Assembly: GCA_029207755.1 (NCBI GenBank)
Contig: JARCOQ010000012.1
Coordinates: 23,919,740-23,983,739 of the forward strand
Length of the DNA stretch: 64,000 nt
From: Chamaea fasciata
Lineage: Eukaryota > Chordata > Aves > Passeriformes > Sylviidae
Direction: 5' to 3'
Position numbers and translations under genes: made by a program. This document shows, in pieces, positions 54,201-64,000 of the stretch (position 1 is its first letter; the number at the start of each line of letters is the position of its first letter). The notes beneath the pieces were generated by a model. It worked only from the letters and a program-made list of their open reading frames with translations, ran no database searches and was not told the origin of the DNA.

Positions 54201-54600
54201 GGAAACTGGTTTGTTCCCACTTGTGAGCACGATCATTGGCTTGGCATGGGCAAAGCCACTCCAGATTTTCCATCTAGGAAAACTAGTTAGGGAACTATTT
54301 TAAAACGTAGTCCTGGAGGTAAACAGCTTGGCCGTTTTTTATTACTGTGTGGAAAGAGAAGAATATCTGTTCTGATTTTTCTCTCATCTTTCTTCCACAG
54401 CTGTTTTTGTATTCCTGACTTCCGTTTACAACGGAGACACGTGGCTTGGAGCCCAGGAGCCGGATATGTTACTTACTCATGTCAGATGGGTCTGCACTCG
54501 TGCAGGTTATGAATTACAGGATGACTCGGAAACTCAGAAACAAGGAAAAGAAGCTATTATGTCTCTCTGCAAAAAAAATTTGGCTACATCAGGGCATTAA
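51140..54600 (+). CDS. URB1: Probable URB1 (NPA1) C-terminal exons, with a frame break
   Basis: Five exons with canonical acceptors and donors and compatible phases: 51140-51283, 51925-52034, 52613-52707, 53227-53803 and 54401-54600. The peptide is leucine-rich helical repeat sequence (QSAARASRAAYELI, ISLLHTLWLTNL) and ends with DTWLGAQEPDMLL and a TAA. I take it for the C-terminus of URB1, a large nucleolar scaffold of 60S ribosome assembly; this rests on memory of the family, not a search. In exon 4 the frame from exon 3 hits TGA at 53418, while the conserved-looking frame of 53437-53803 is offset and has its own stop just upstream. Either this copy is a pseudogene or partial duplicate, or there is a sequence error. 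Confidence 0.5.
51925..52034 (+). CDS. URB1: URB1-like exon, 110 bp
   Basis: Acceptor TTCTGTTTCAG, donor AAAAG/GTAAGC. Contains MLEIFQSAARASRAAYEL and ends in phase 2. Confidence 0.6.
52613..52707 (+). CDS. URB1: URB1-like exon, 95 bp
   Basis: A long T tract precedes the AG acceptor; the donor is CCCAG/GTGAAG. Contains FLENKVINKMISLLHTL and ends in phase 1. Confidence 0.6.
53227..53803 (+). pseudogene. URB1: URB1-like exon, 577 bp, with frame break
   Basis: Acceptor CTTCTTACAG, donor GACAG/GTGCCT. The incoming frame is hydrophilic and lysine-rich and stops at TGA 53418-53420. The downstream part (to LCLSPAMEEDADQT) is in another frame that splices in phase to the last exon. One indel and one stop separate the two halves. 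Confidence 0.55.
54401..54600 (+). CDS. URB1: URB1-like terminal coding exon
   Basis: Acceptor TTTCTTCCACAG. 66 codons with YNGDTWLGAQEPDMLLTHV and stop TAA at 54598. An ATTAAA near 54780 and an AATAAA near 55063 could end the transcript. Confidence 0.6.
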
Positions 54601-55090
54601 TTCAGGGAACTAACACTTCATCTTTAACGTTCTCTGCTCTGCCATCATCACTGTGTGCCATGGAAGCCTCCTGAGCTGCTCTCATACAGACCTGACTTGT
54701 TTGGTAAAAAAACCTCAGTATTTTATTACTGTGTGCAAACTTAGGGGAAAGATTTTATTCAGTATCTCTCAGTGGAACATTAAAGCTTCAATTTCTCTTT
54801 TCTTGAACAGCCTGAGACAGAATATTACTTATATCATTTTTATTACTGACATTTTTAACTTTTTGTAGAACCAGAGAGACTGTTTGTGGACGTGTGTGTT
54901 ATTAATATCCATCTTCTCTCCAATATAAGATGGGGAAAAAAAGGCTGCAGAGCTTCCCACAATGGGCTGTAAGTGCAAATGACAAGGAGCCAGAGGTTTA
55001 GTCATGACAATTTACTATTTCTTGAAGAATCTGGCTGATTTCATGATACCAAAACCAGTATGAATAAAAGACTGAACTCAGGAATCATGA
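54601..55090 (+). other. Probable 3' untranslated region
   Basis: It follows the URB1-like stop. GAATAAAAG near 55062 is a plausible polyadenylation signal; ATTAAA near 54780 is an alternative. Confidence 0.4.
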
Positions 55091-55714
55091 TGGTCTTCTT
55101 GGGTTTAAAAAAACTTTATTGGCTTGGAAAGACATTGATATCAGAACCTGGGTTTTTTTATTACCCTTTTTTTTTTAATTAAAAAAAGCCCTCATCCATC
55201 ACTGCTGCTGTGATGTGCAACAAAAGCCCATCTTCCCTCCACTTGGAACAGGTGAGAGATGGAACTAAACCCCAAAGGATTTTCTGCTTATTGAGTATAT
55301 GTGCAAAATCTGATAAGCTGTTCTCGAATGTGGCCATGAGGGTAGTTGAACATGCCACCCCACATCTGCAAATATGCAGTGCCAGAACAAGCACCTGTGA
55401 AAGGTAAACCAGGATTTATTCAATTGACTCATGACTGCGTCCTGTCCCGGGTCCTTTGCACAAACACTGTACAGGGGAAAACCAGAACTGCACGTTCCTT
55501 GTGATATGCATTGAATTTCCAGGGAAGGGGTAAATAAAAATGAGATGCAAATAAGGGAATTGCTTCTACATTTAAATATTCTTGTCCTAAAGGAGCCATT
55601 GGCTCTGTACCAAGACTTGAGTTTAAATTTTCATTTCTTTAAAAACCCCCAAGCCCTTTAAAAGCTACAGTTTGTGTCATGTAGAATTACTAGCAGCTGA
55701 CATGAGGAAATCTG
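55091..55714. other. Host sequence, possible minus-strand transcript end
   Basis: CTTTATTGG near 55121 reads CCAATAAAG on the minus strand, a possible polyadenylation signal. An open minus-strand frame of 71 codons (55179-55394) is present but not recognised. Confidence 0.35.
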
Positions 55715-56170
55715 TGAGCCGAATCTAGCTAAGCTTAGCTAAGTTTAACCAAATCTAGCCAAGTTCAGCCGAACCGAGCCAAGTTCAAGTGAACTGGGCA
55801 GCGTGCAGCCGAACTGAGCTGAGCGGCACCGAGCTCAGCCGAGCCCAGCTGCCTGCTCTCATGCCCATTAATTAGCGCGAGTGCAGTCACTGCTTGGTGA
55901 GGTGCTGCTGGACCCTGTGCCCCTGTTCGTGTCCGTGCGCCGGCTTGCGGGCCTCGGCAGCCGGAAAACACCGAGCTCTGCGTGTTTAACGTGAGGCAGC
56001 TCCGCTTCCCCGTGCGGCGCCTCGGCCCGGCCCACGCCACCCCCAGGCAGCCGAGCCGAGATTGGCCGAATGCAGCAAGCGGCACCGAGTTCAGCCGACC
56101 GAGCCGAGCCACGTCGAACACATAGAGCGGCACCGAGTGCAGCCGAACCGAGCCAAGCTCCGCAGAATGC
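55715..56170. repeat. Degenerate AGCCGA-type tandem repeat
   Basis: Short words such as CAGCCGAACCGAGCCAAG and GAGCGGCACCGAG recur with irregular spacing at 55715-55850 and 56045-56160. They look like two arms of a decayed microsatellite or minisatellite in a CpG-rich setting. Confidence 0.65.
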
Positions 56171-56210
56171 AGCATCCCGGACAGGGCGGGGGGCCGGGCT
56201 GGGCTTGGGA

Positions 56211-57440
56211 CAGGGCCGGGGCTCTGTGAGGCACACCCTGGAGGCGGCCGGGGGCAGGGCCGGGCGGTACCAGGGACGCAGCTTCAGGGGCGGGTCCCGG
56301 GCTCGGATCAGGTGCGCGGGGCCGGGACAAAGTGATTTAATCTATGGAAATCGCTTTGCCAGCCCTTTGCTCACTCTGAGCACGTTGGAGACAGGAGCCC
56401 ACTGTCCGGGCTCACAGCCTGGGACAGGACGGGATTCGGCTTCCCCTCCTGTCCCCCCCCTCTACCCCTCATTCCTCTTCCCCGTATTCCCCTCCTTTCT
56501 CTCCCTTTCCCCCCTTTCCCTCTCCTCCCCAAAGCCTTTCCCTCCCATTCTGGCCTGCCCTCCTGTCCCCCCTTCTAACCTTCCTTTCTTCTCCCTGTGT
56601 TCCTGTTCTTTGTCCCCAAAGCACTCCCCTCCTCTCCCCCCCAAACCTGACCCCCCACTTCTTCCTCTCCTGTCCCTACCCCGCTACCCACTTCTATTCC
56701 CCCTCTCCCCCATCCACCCGCCTTCTTCCCCCCCACCCTTCTTTTCCCTTCCCCTCCTGCTTCCCAACACACCCTGACAACACCCCCGCTCAACCCTTCT
56801 CATCCCTGCTAGCCCTCCTCTCTTCCCGTCATCCCCTTTCTCGCTTCCTCCTGCATCCGTGGGTCTCGGGGCACGGGAGACTAAAGCCCAGAGGGCTGGA
56901 GCCTGGCACCCCCCGCCCTCGCTGGAGCCCCCACACGGGGCCGGCCTGCTCTGCGGCTGTCCCCCCATGCAGTTAAAAACACGGCCTGACACACCCGGGG
57001 ATCTGACTTTCCCCACATCACACTGGGGTGCCCCTGGGGGAGTTGGGGCAGGGGTTAGGGGGGCCCCTTCCTTAGAGAAGGGGGGTCCCACGGTGGGGGG
57101 ACTGAGTGTTAGGGAGGGCCCCTCCTTAGGAGGGGGTCCTGGGCTAGGGGGTTAGGAAGGGCTCCCTCCAGAGGAGGGGGTCCCTGGGTGAGCCCCCTTG
57201 GGGGGAGGGGGGTGGGACAGAGGGATGACTTTTTATCCCCTTCAGTCCCAGCCCCTTGCCCTGGGCCCTCTCCTCCTATCGGGGTTCGCCCCAGCCTCCT
57301 CCTCAGGACCCCCTTATCCGGTCCGGGGGTAGGAGCAGGGGAAAGCAGAGGGGATCATGTCACTTCTGCAGTGTGCACAGACAAAGTGTCAGCCAAACAA
57401 CTGAACCCTCCCATCCTGTCCCACCTACCACCCCTCCAAA
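56211..57440. other. GC-rich low-complexity region
   Basis: About 56211-56330 resembles 28945-29055. A C/T tract follows at 56440-56850, then a G-rich stretch at 57040-57210 with many runs of four or more G. No gene features are evident; the open frames are compositional. It may act as a promoter, but no direct sign is seen. Confidence 0.5.
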
Positions 57441-57443
57441 AAC

Positions 57444-58322
57444 TGTAAATAAAGGGTAATGATTGCTGGGGAATTTCCTTAGGAATTATGAATCTCACAC
57501 ATATGGAATTTTGGAACTGGAATCCCAGTCTCAGCCTTGGGCACCTGCAGGAAAAGAGGGGGGTCCTTATCTATAGCAAGGAAAGCCCAGTGCCCCAGTG
57601 TGTGAGGTGCAGACATTGAAGTGTCCAGGGGATGACTGGCAAACCGCTTCTGCCCCTGCCCTCACACTCTGAGTGGCAGAAACCCCAGGTGCGAGCTGTG
57701 AGGGTGATGAGGGGGCAGCTCCTGCCGAGGGCTTCTTGCGAGGGGGTCTCCCTCAATTTACTTTGGCATGGAGCTGCTAGAGGAGAGGGGCTTAGGGTTG
57801 GCTACTGGGGGTGTCTCATGGAATGATGGTGGGATTATTGGCTCTGGATGCACTTGGATGTGGGGCATTGCTTAAAGGAGGTGCAAGGGACAAATATTTG
57901 TGCCAGGCAACAGCAGTAGGTAAGCCAGTGTAGGTTGGGGGGGGGGGGGGGGGGTCTCCTTTCCCTTTTCAATTTTATCTTGCCAGCCCCCTCCCTGGTG
58001 CCCCTAGAAAAAAACATGGGGGTTGTGAGGAAAAAAGAGGTTTAAATTGGGATGAATCCCCCTCCACTTGGGATTTTATTAAATAGTGGTATTTATATGT
58101 GGTTTTTATTCAATATTGCATTCTTTGGTGATATATAGTGTTTTGTTGGGAGCTTTTTTGGTATTAATTTTTATGTGTAATTTGGTTTTTGAGTGAAGAT
58201 AACTTTGTAGATGGGTCTGTTTATATTTGAGGTAGAATTAATTTAAGTAGCTTTTTAACAGACTTCTGATATGTGTTATTGGGGTTTTGTATATTGTATG
58301 TAGGGGTTGAGATTGGGTAGGG
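57444..58322 (-). mobile_element. Second copy of the edited class III ERV end
   Basis: It is colinear with 29680-30670: an LTR-like block (about 57444-58075) and then the C-depleted integrase end (about 58090-58322). Many of the same C-to-T changes relative to ERV-A are shared with the first copy, for instance AGGTAGAATTAATTTAAGTA. A run of about 18 G lies near 57939-57956. The copy is cut at 58322 by the ERV-E LTR; the rest should lie beyond ERV-E, outside the window. Confidence 0.75.
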
Positions 58323-59112
58323 TGTTGGGGGTTAGGTTTGTTCCTTCTTTCTCTAACGAATTTTTTCCCCACAAGTTACCAAGGAGACCAAGTGTTGGAT
58401 ACTTGAGAGTACTTAACCGAAACAAAGAGGTGGACAAAGGTGGAAGGGGGAGATAACGCAGGTAAAAGACAAAGCTTGAGGCAACTGCGGGCTTTTCTTT
58501 TTCCGGCCTTCGGGGAGACGTGTGTCTGCCGCTCCTCGAGGATCTCAGCGGCCGCAAGGCACGCCGAGCGGAGAACAGCTGTTGCTGGCTGGAGGAGTTT
58601 CACTGTGGCCAAAAAAAATCCAGTCCTGGGAAATCTACTATTACCAGTTCGGCCTGAATCCTGATTTTTCCCGGCCACCCGCGGGGAGCTGGTCCAGGCC
58701 CTGCCTCTCCTTCGGTTTTCTTCGGCGCTGCTTGTCTTGCTACAGCATGACCCTGCACTCCCTGCGCTGCCGGGACATCCTGCCCCTGCCTGCCGGGACA
58801 CTCTGCCATTCCAGCTACCAGCCCGGGACTTTTCCACTGTTTCAGCTTGGTGCTCTAAAGATCCTGCAGGGACACCGAAACCAAACTGCCCTGGGTCTTG
58901 TGAAACAAAGCCCTCAAAGTTCTTAGTACTCTTGTCGTTCGTCACTAATGCTGTAGTTGTTTGGTGGGGGGGGGGGAGGTTTTTTTTTTTGTGTTTGTTT
59001 GCTTTGTATTACATACTAGTAAAGAACTGCTATTCCTATTTCCCAAATCTTTGCCAAAGAGCCTCTGATTGTAATTTTACCTAGCAGATACCTGTCTTCC
59101 CAAACCAAGACA
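58323..59112 (+). repeat. ERV-E 5' LTR, left edge inferred
   Basis: It starts TGTTGGGGGTTAGG where the alignment to the edited element ends and finishes AACCAAGACA just before the primer site. With no second copy in the window the start is a best guess. Confidence 0.65.
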
Positions 59113-59117
59113 GATTT

Positions 59118-59135
59118 TGGCGCCCAACGTGGCGC
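59118..59135 (+). other. ERV-E primer-binding site, tRNA-Lys1,2-like
   Basis: TGGCGCCCAACGTGGCGC matches the tRNA-Lys1,2 complement except near the 3' end. Spumaviruses use the same primer. Confidence 0.82.
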
Positions 59136-59239
59136 TTGAGGGCACTGAGAAAAGAAAAGGGAAGAGAAATAGCAATTCTTAACTAACCTAGTACTTTCTT
59201 TTGTGTGCGTTAAATATAAAAACCTCATTAGGCTGCATC

Positions 59240-61030
59240 ATGTGGTCTAACTTAGCCTGGTTTGGGTGGCATGTGGTTGTGGCTGTATTCCTTCCATTTG
59301 CAGGCCCTTATCTAAACATGAGCCCTATAACTAAGGCTACTGTGACTGTCATCCAGTTTATTTTATGGCTTAATAAGGTGAAAAACTCATGGATTTTTAA
59401 TTTCCTCTGGAAGGCAGGCACATGGATTCAGGGCTATTGTACACTAACTGTGTGTTTTTGGAGTTACTTTAACAATAGTACCTACTGTAAAGAAATGACA
59501 CCGGGGGAGGTTTTTTTTTCCCAACCCTTTACCCATCTCTTTAGGTCTGCCCCACCAGTTTTTGAAAGGTTTAAATCCTCTCTGAATGCTAATGATATCA
59601 TACAATGGCTGGTGCTGCTAATATGCATATTCTATTTAGCATTCAGAGATAAGGGAAGATTGACCTAGATAACCACCCTGATACCTACCCCACAAAATAA
59701 GGATGATACCCCAGAGCCTGACTCTGCCCCACAGCCTGCCTCAGAAAGGACCCACCCGGATTGGGTTGAGGTTCTGGTAAAAGAAATGCATGAGATGGGC
59801 CAGATACTGAAGGAGTACATTTCCCCAGCTCATGAAAAACCCTCCCCCTGCCCCGAGAAGGCAGAGACTGATAGTGCAGCAGTAGAACCCACAGACATTA
59901 CAACTGTCCAGGTTCCAGCTGAACCACAAGAGCAGCCACAGCCAGGAGCAGTCGCCCCTGTGGAAACAAGGAAGTGTAAAGTGAAATCGTCAGATCCTGT
60001 TATTAAGGATAAGAAAGGAGGGTCCTCACAGTCCACAGAAGAGCCACAGGTTGAAATCATCACTGAGTCCCTGACATATGAAAGTCTACGTAATCTGCAA
60101 AAAGATACTGTACGACGAGGACGTGAGGCTTATACAGCCTGGCTACTTCGAGTCTGGGACCTTATGGGTACAGGTGTGCAACTGGATAGTGCTGAAGCAA
60201 GGAATTTGGGACCCTTGACCCAGGATTCAGGTATAAATCAGGTATTTGTAAGAGAGCAAAGGCCCCTTCCCCTTTGGGAACGACTTCTAATGAGTGTGAG
60301 AGAGAGATTTGTCCACAGAGACAGAATGCAAGAGCACAACAATAGAATGCGATGGAAGACCCTTGAGGAAGGAATCCAACAGTTGAGAGAAGTGGCAGTA
60401 TTGGAAGTACTTTTTGGGAGGACCGGACAGCATGATAATGACCCCGACAAGGTTAAATGCACAGGGCACATGTTGTGGAATCTGGCAACTCATGGACCAT
60501 CCCAATACGCCACATTCATCGCAACAATTAATGCCGAGGATAACCGAGAGACAGTGGGTTCTGTTGCCAACAAGCTCAGAAATTATGAAAGTATGACCAG
60601 TGGCCCAATGCAGGCTCATGTCTCTGCGGTGGTGAAGGAACTCAAAGAGGAGATGAGGGAAATAAGAGAGGAGATGAGAAGGAACAGTTCCCATGTAGCA
60701 CCGGTGCGAGTCACAGGCCCCAGAATCAGAGCCCAACATCCCCCAGCGAGAGAGAGAGGGTACACCCCTCGAGCTGACCTGTGGTTTTATCTGCGGGACC
60801 ATGGGGAGGACATGGGAGCGTGGCATGGGAAACCTACTTCTGTCCTGGCAGCACGGGTACGTGAGCTCAAGGAGAGAAACGTTAACAGAGGGAGTTCCAC
60901 TAGAATGAAGGTAGCCTCAGCCTCCCATGAGCAAGCTGCCAGGTATTACGGAGGTGGGAATGCTGTGTCAGATTCCCTCGAAGGAACCTCTACCATGTAT
61001 GTCCAGGAAGGGAATAATAACCAGTGCTAG
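59240..61030 (+). pseudogene. gag: ERV-E gag with membrane-span leader, one internal TAG
   Basis: From ATG 59240 the frame encodes 142 residues with hydrophobic spans near 5-24, 33-45, 60-77 and 119-135, then TAG at 59666. The same frame continues without further stops to TAG at 61028 and encodes Gag (LLRVWDLMG, ARERGYTPR, LAARVREL). In ERV-A the equivalent leader and Gag are joined with no stop, so the first TAG is probably a mutation. No CCHC knuckle is present. An alternative is that the leader is a separate small protein. The second TAG lies in the same frame as pol, so a readthrough Gag-Pol is possible in the family. Confidence 0.75.
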
Positions 61031-64000
61031 AGGGGCCCTGCCTCTAGCCAGGAAGAGGCACGGGAAAATCGGGTTTTTTGGACTGTGTGGATTCGATGGC
61101 CTGGCACATCAGAGCCACAAAAATATGAAGCTTTGGTAGATACTGGGTCGCAGTGTACTCTAATGCCATCAGGACATGTGGGGGCAGAACCGATTTCCAT
61201 TGCCGGGGTGACGGGGGGATCACAGGAATTGACTCTCGTTGAAGCCGAGGTGAGCCTGACCGGGAAGGAGTGGCAGAAACTTCCGATTGTGACCGGCTCA
61301 GAGGCTCCATGTATTCTGGGCATAGACTTCCTCAGGAATGGATATTATAAAGACCCTAAAGGACTCAGATGGGCTTTTGGAATAGCTGCCGTGGAGACAG
61401 AGAACATTAAGCAGTTGAACACCTTGCCGGGACTATCAGAGAACCCATCTGCAGTGGGACTCCTGAAGGGAGAAGAACAACAAGTACCTGTTGCCACCTC
61501 GACAGTGCACCGTCGGCAGTATCGGACAAATCGGGACGCCGTGATCCCCATCCACAAGATGATCCGTGAGCTGGAGAGCCAAGGGGTGGTCAGCAAAACC
61601 CACTCACCCTTCAACAGCCCCATCTGGCCTGTGCGCAAGTCTGATGGAGAATGGAGACTGACTGTGGACTATCGTGCATTGAATGAAGTGACTCCACCGC
61701 TGAGCGCTGCTGTGCCGGACATGCTGGAACTTCAGTACGAGCTGGAGTCCAAGGCAGCAAGGTGGTATGCCACTATTGACATTGCCAATGCATTTTTCTC
61801 CATTCCTCTGGCTGCAGAATGCAGGCCTCAGTTTGCTTTCACCTGGAGGGGCGTGCAGTACACCTGGAACCGGCTGCCCCAGGGGTGGAAACACAGCCCC
61901 ACCATCTGCCATGGGCTGATCCAGGCTGCACTGGAGAAGGGTGAGGCTCCGGAACATCTACAGTACATCGATGACATCATTGTGTGGGGAAAGACTGCAG
62001 CTGAAGTGTTCGAGAAAGGAGAGAGGATCATCCAGATTTTGCTGAAAGCCGGGTTTGCCATCAAGAAGAGCAAAGTCAAGGGACCTGCCAGAGAGATCCA
62101 GTTCCTGGGAGTAAAGTGGCAAGATGGACGGCGGCAGATCCCCACTGAGGTCATTGATAAGATCACAGCAATGTCTCCACCGACCAGCAAAAAGGAAACA
62201 CAAGCTTTCCTAGGAGCCATAGGTTTTTGGAGGATGCACATTCCTGAGTACAGTCAGATCGTGAGCCCTCTCTACCTGGTTACCCACAAGAAGAACAATT
62301 TCCACTGGGGCCCTGAACAGCAACACGCCTTTGCCCAGATCAAGCAGGAGATTGCTCATGCAGTAGCCCTTGGCCCAGTCAGGATGGGACCAGATGTGAA
62401 GAATGTGCTTTATTCTGCAGCTGGGAACAACAGTTTGTCCTGGAGCCTTTGGCAGAAGGTGCCAGGGGAGAGCCGAGGCCGACCACTGGGATTCTGGAGT
62501 CGAAGTTACAGAGGATCTGAAGCCAACTACACTCCCACAGAGAAGGAGATCTTGGCCGCCTATGAAGGAGTTCAAGCCGCCTCAGAAGTGATTGGCACAG
62601 AAGCACAACTCCTCTTGGCACCCCGACTACCAGTGCTGGGGTGGATGTTTAAAGGAAAGGCTCCCTCCACGCACCATGCCACCGATGCCACATGGAGCAA
62701 ATGGACTGCCCTCATCACACAGCGTGCCCGTATTGGAAACCCAAATCGCCCTGGGATTTTGGAGATAATTACAAACTGGCCGGAAGGAGAAAACTTCGGT
62801 CTCACGGACGAAGAGGAGCAGGAACCAGTGACACGGGCTGAAGAAGCTCCTCCGTACAACCAACTGCCAGCAGAAGAAACACACTACGCTCTTTTCACTG
62901 ACGGTTCCTGTCGCATCGTGGGAATGAACCGTAAGTGGAAAGCAGCCGTATGGAGCCCCACACGACAGGTTGCAGAAGCCACTGAAGGAGACGGGGGATC
63001 AAGTCAGCTTGCTGAACTCAAAGCTGTTCAATTAGCCCTTGACATTGCTGAAAGAGAGAAGTGGCCAAAGCTCTACCTCTACACTGATTCGTGGATGGTA
63101 GCCAATGCTCTGTGGGGCTGGCTGGAAAGGTGGAAAAAGGCCAACTGGCAGCGTAGAGGAAAACCAATCTGGGCTGCTGATGAATGGAAGGACGTTGCCA
63201 CTCGTGTAGAGAAGCTGCCTGTGAAAGTCCGCCATGTAGATGCCCATGTTCCCAAGAGTCGGGGTAATGAGGAACACCAAAACAACAAGCAGGTAGATCA
63301 GGCTGCCAAGATAGAAGTGTCAAAGATAGATTTAGATTGGCAACACAAGGGAGAGTTGTTCCTAGCCCGATGGGCCCATGATGCCTCTGGTCATCAGGGC
63401 AGAGATGCCACTTATAAGTAGGCCCGAGACCGAGGAGTGGATTTAACCATGGACAGTATTTCTCAGGTTATCCATGACTGTGAGACATGTGCTGCAATCA
63501 AGCAAGCCAAGCGGGTGAAGCCCTTATGGTATGGTGGGCGGTGGTCCAAATATAAAAATGGGGAAGCCTGGCAGATTGACTACATCACCCTTCCCCAAAC
63601 CCGCCAGGGCAAGCGTTATGTGCTAACCATAGTGGAAGCCACCACTGGATGGTTGGAGACCTACCCTGTGCCTCATGCTACTGCCCGGAACACCATCCTG
63701 GGCCTGGAAAAACAAGTCCTGTGGAGACATGGCACCCCTGAGAGAATCGAGTCGGACAATGGGACTCATTTCAAGAATAGTCTTATAAGCACCTGGGCTA
63801 GAGAACATGGCATTGAGTGGGTGTACCATATTCCTTATCATGCACCAGCGGCCGGGAAAGTTGAACGGTGCAATGGCCTGCTTAAAACTACCTTGAAGGC
63901 ACTGGGTGGGGGAACCTTCAAGAATTGGGATATTAATTTAGCAAAGGCCACCTGGTTGGTGAACACTCGAGGTTCCACCAACCGAGCAGGTCCTGCCCAA
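61031..64000 (+). pseudogene. pol: ERV-E pro-pol, integrase incomplete at window end
   Basis: The frame is open from the gag stop. The protease active site is LVDTGSQ at about 61136. RT has LPQGWKHSPTICHG and QYIDDIIVWG. RNase H starts with FTDGSCR near 62896 and includes YTDSWM. Integrase begins near 63370 with an HHCC region. TAG at 63419-63421 replaces the TGG seen in ERV-A. The frame then remains open to 64000 with the catalytic contexts WQIDYI, ESDNGTHF and GKVERCNG. Apart from that stop no lesion is seen in the visible part. ERV-A has several lesions at homologous places. Confidence 0.93.

Larger units (their letters stand above)
58323..64000 (+). mobile_element. ERV-E: class III (ERV-L/spuma-like) provirus, 3' end outside window
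   Basis: A 5' LTR of about 790 bp, a tRNA-Lys1,2-type primer site, a membrane-span leader plus gag, and pol through most of integrase lie on the plus strand. Gag and pol are related to ERV-A throughout, but the LTR is different. The left end lies inside the edited ERV copy. The last five bases before it are taggg, so the same word should follow the 3' LTR beyond the window. Two stops interrupt otherwise open frames, one after the leader and one in integrase. Confidence 0.9.

Overview
The window looks like a bird genome, most likely a songbird. It holds a CR1-type LINE tail, introns with GT/AG borders, CpG-island promoters and an alpharetrovirus-like envelope. Five large endogenous retroviruses (ERVs) and their fragments fill over half of it. 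This density of structurally complete proviruses would fit a poorly recombining region such as the W chromosome, but the sequence cannot prove that.

Layout. 1-807 is host flank. 808-14595 is ERV-A, a minus-strand class III (ERV-L/spuma-like) provirus with a 5-bp target-site duplication (TSD). Its gag is split by ERV-B (5577-13165, plus strand), a class I gamma-like provirus with a tRNA-His primer-binding site and a 4-bp TSD. 14601-14905 is host. 14912-23277 is ERV-D (minus), an alpha/beta-type provirus with a tRNA-Trp primer site, a dUTPase in the protease frame, an alpharetroviral-type Env and a 6-bp TSD. 23284-29680 is host sequence with a candidate solo LTR, a CR1 remnant and a CpG island. 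29680-33130 is an antisense class III ERV fragment in which nearly all plus-strand C has become T, that is G-to-A in viral sense, and a separate LTR sits inside it. 33131-40140 is host sequence with a 40-bp and a 108-bp minisatellite. 40146-49404 is ERV-C (minus), a sister of ERV-B, with a class III solo LTR (48141-48661) in its leader. ERV-C splits a CpG island. The right half of that island (49405-50330) has YY1- and ETS-like sites and lies before spliced plus-strand exons that probably encode the C-terminus of URB1 (51140-54600), with a frame break. 55.7-58.3 kb holds GC-rich low-complexity sequence and a second copy of the C-to-T converted fragment. 58323-64000 is ERV-E (plus), a class III provirus running out of the window.

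The main candidate for an undescribed system is a Cys/His-rich open reading frame of about 210-225 codons between pol and env. It occurs in ERV-B/C (gamma-like) and in ERV-D (alpha/beta-like), aligned almost without gaps although the two lineages differ in pol, env and primer tRNA. Other points of interest: the class III Gag reading frames begin with a multi-span membrane region, and ERV-A adds four TQT-type repeats that resemble dynein light chain ligands; all three env frames are open although gag or pol of every provirus is broken; and the G-to-A pattern suggests APOBEC-like editing.
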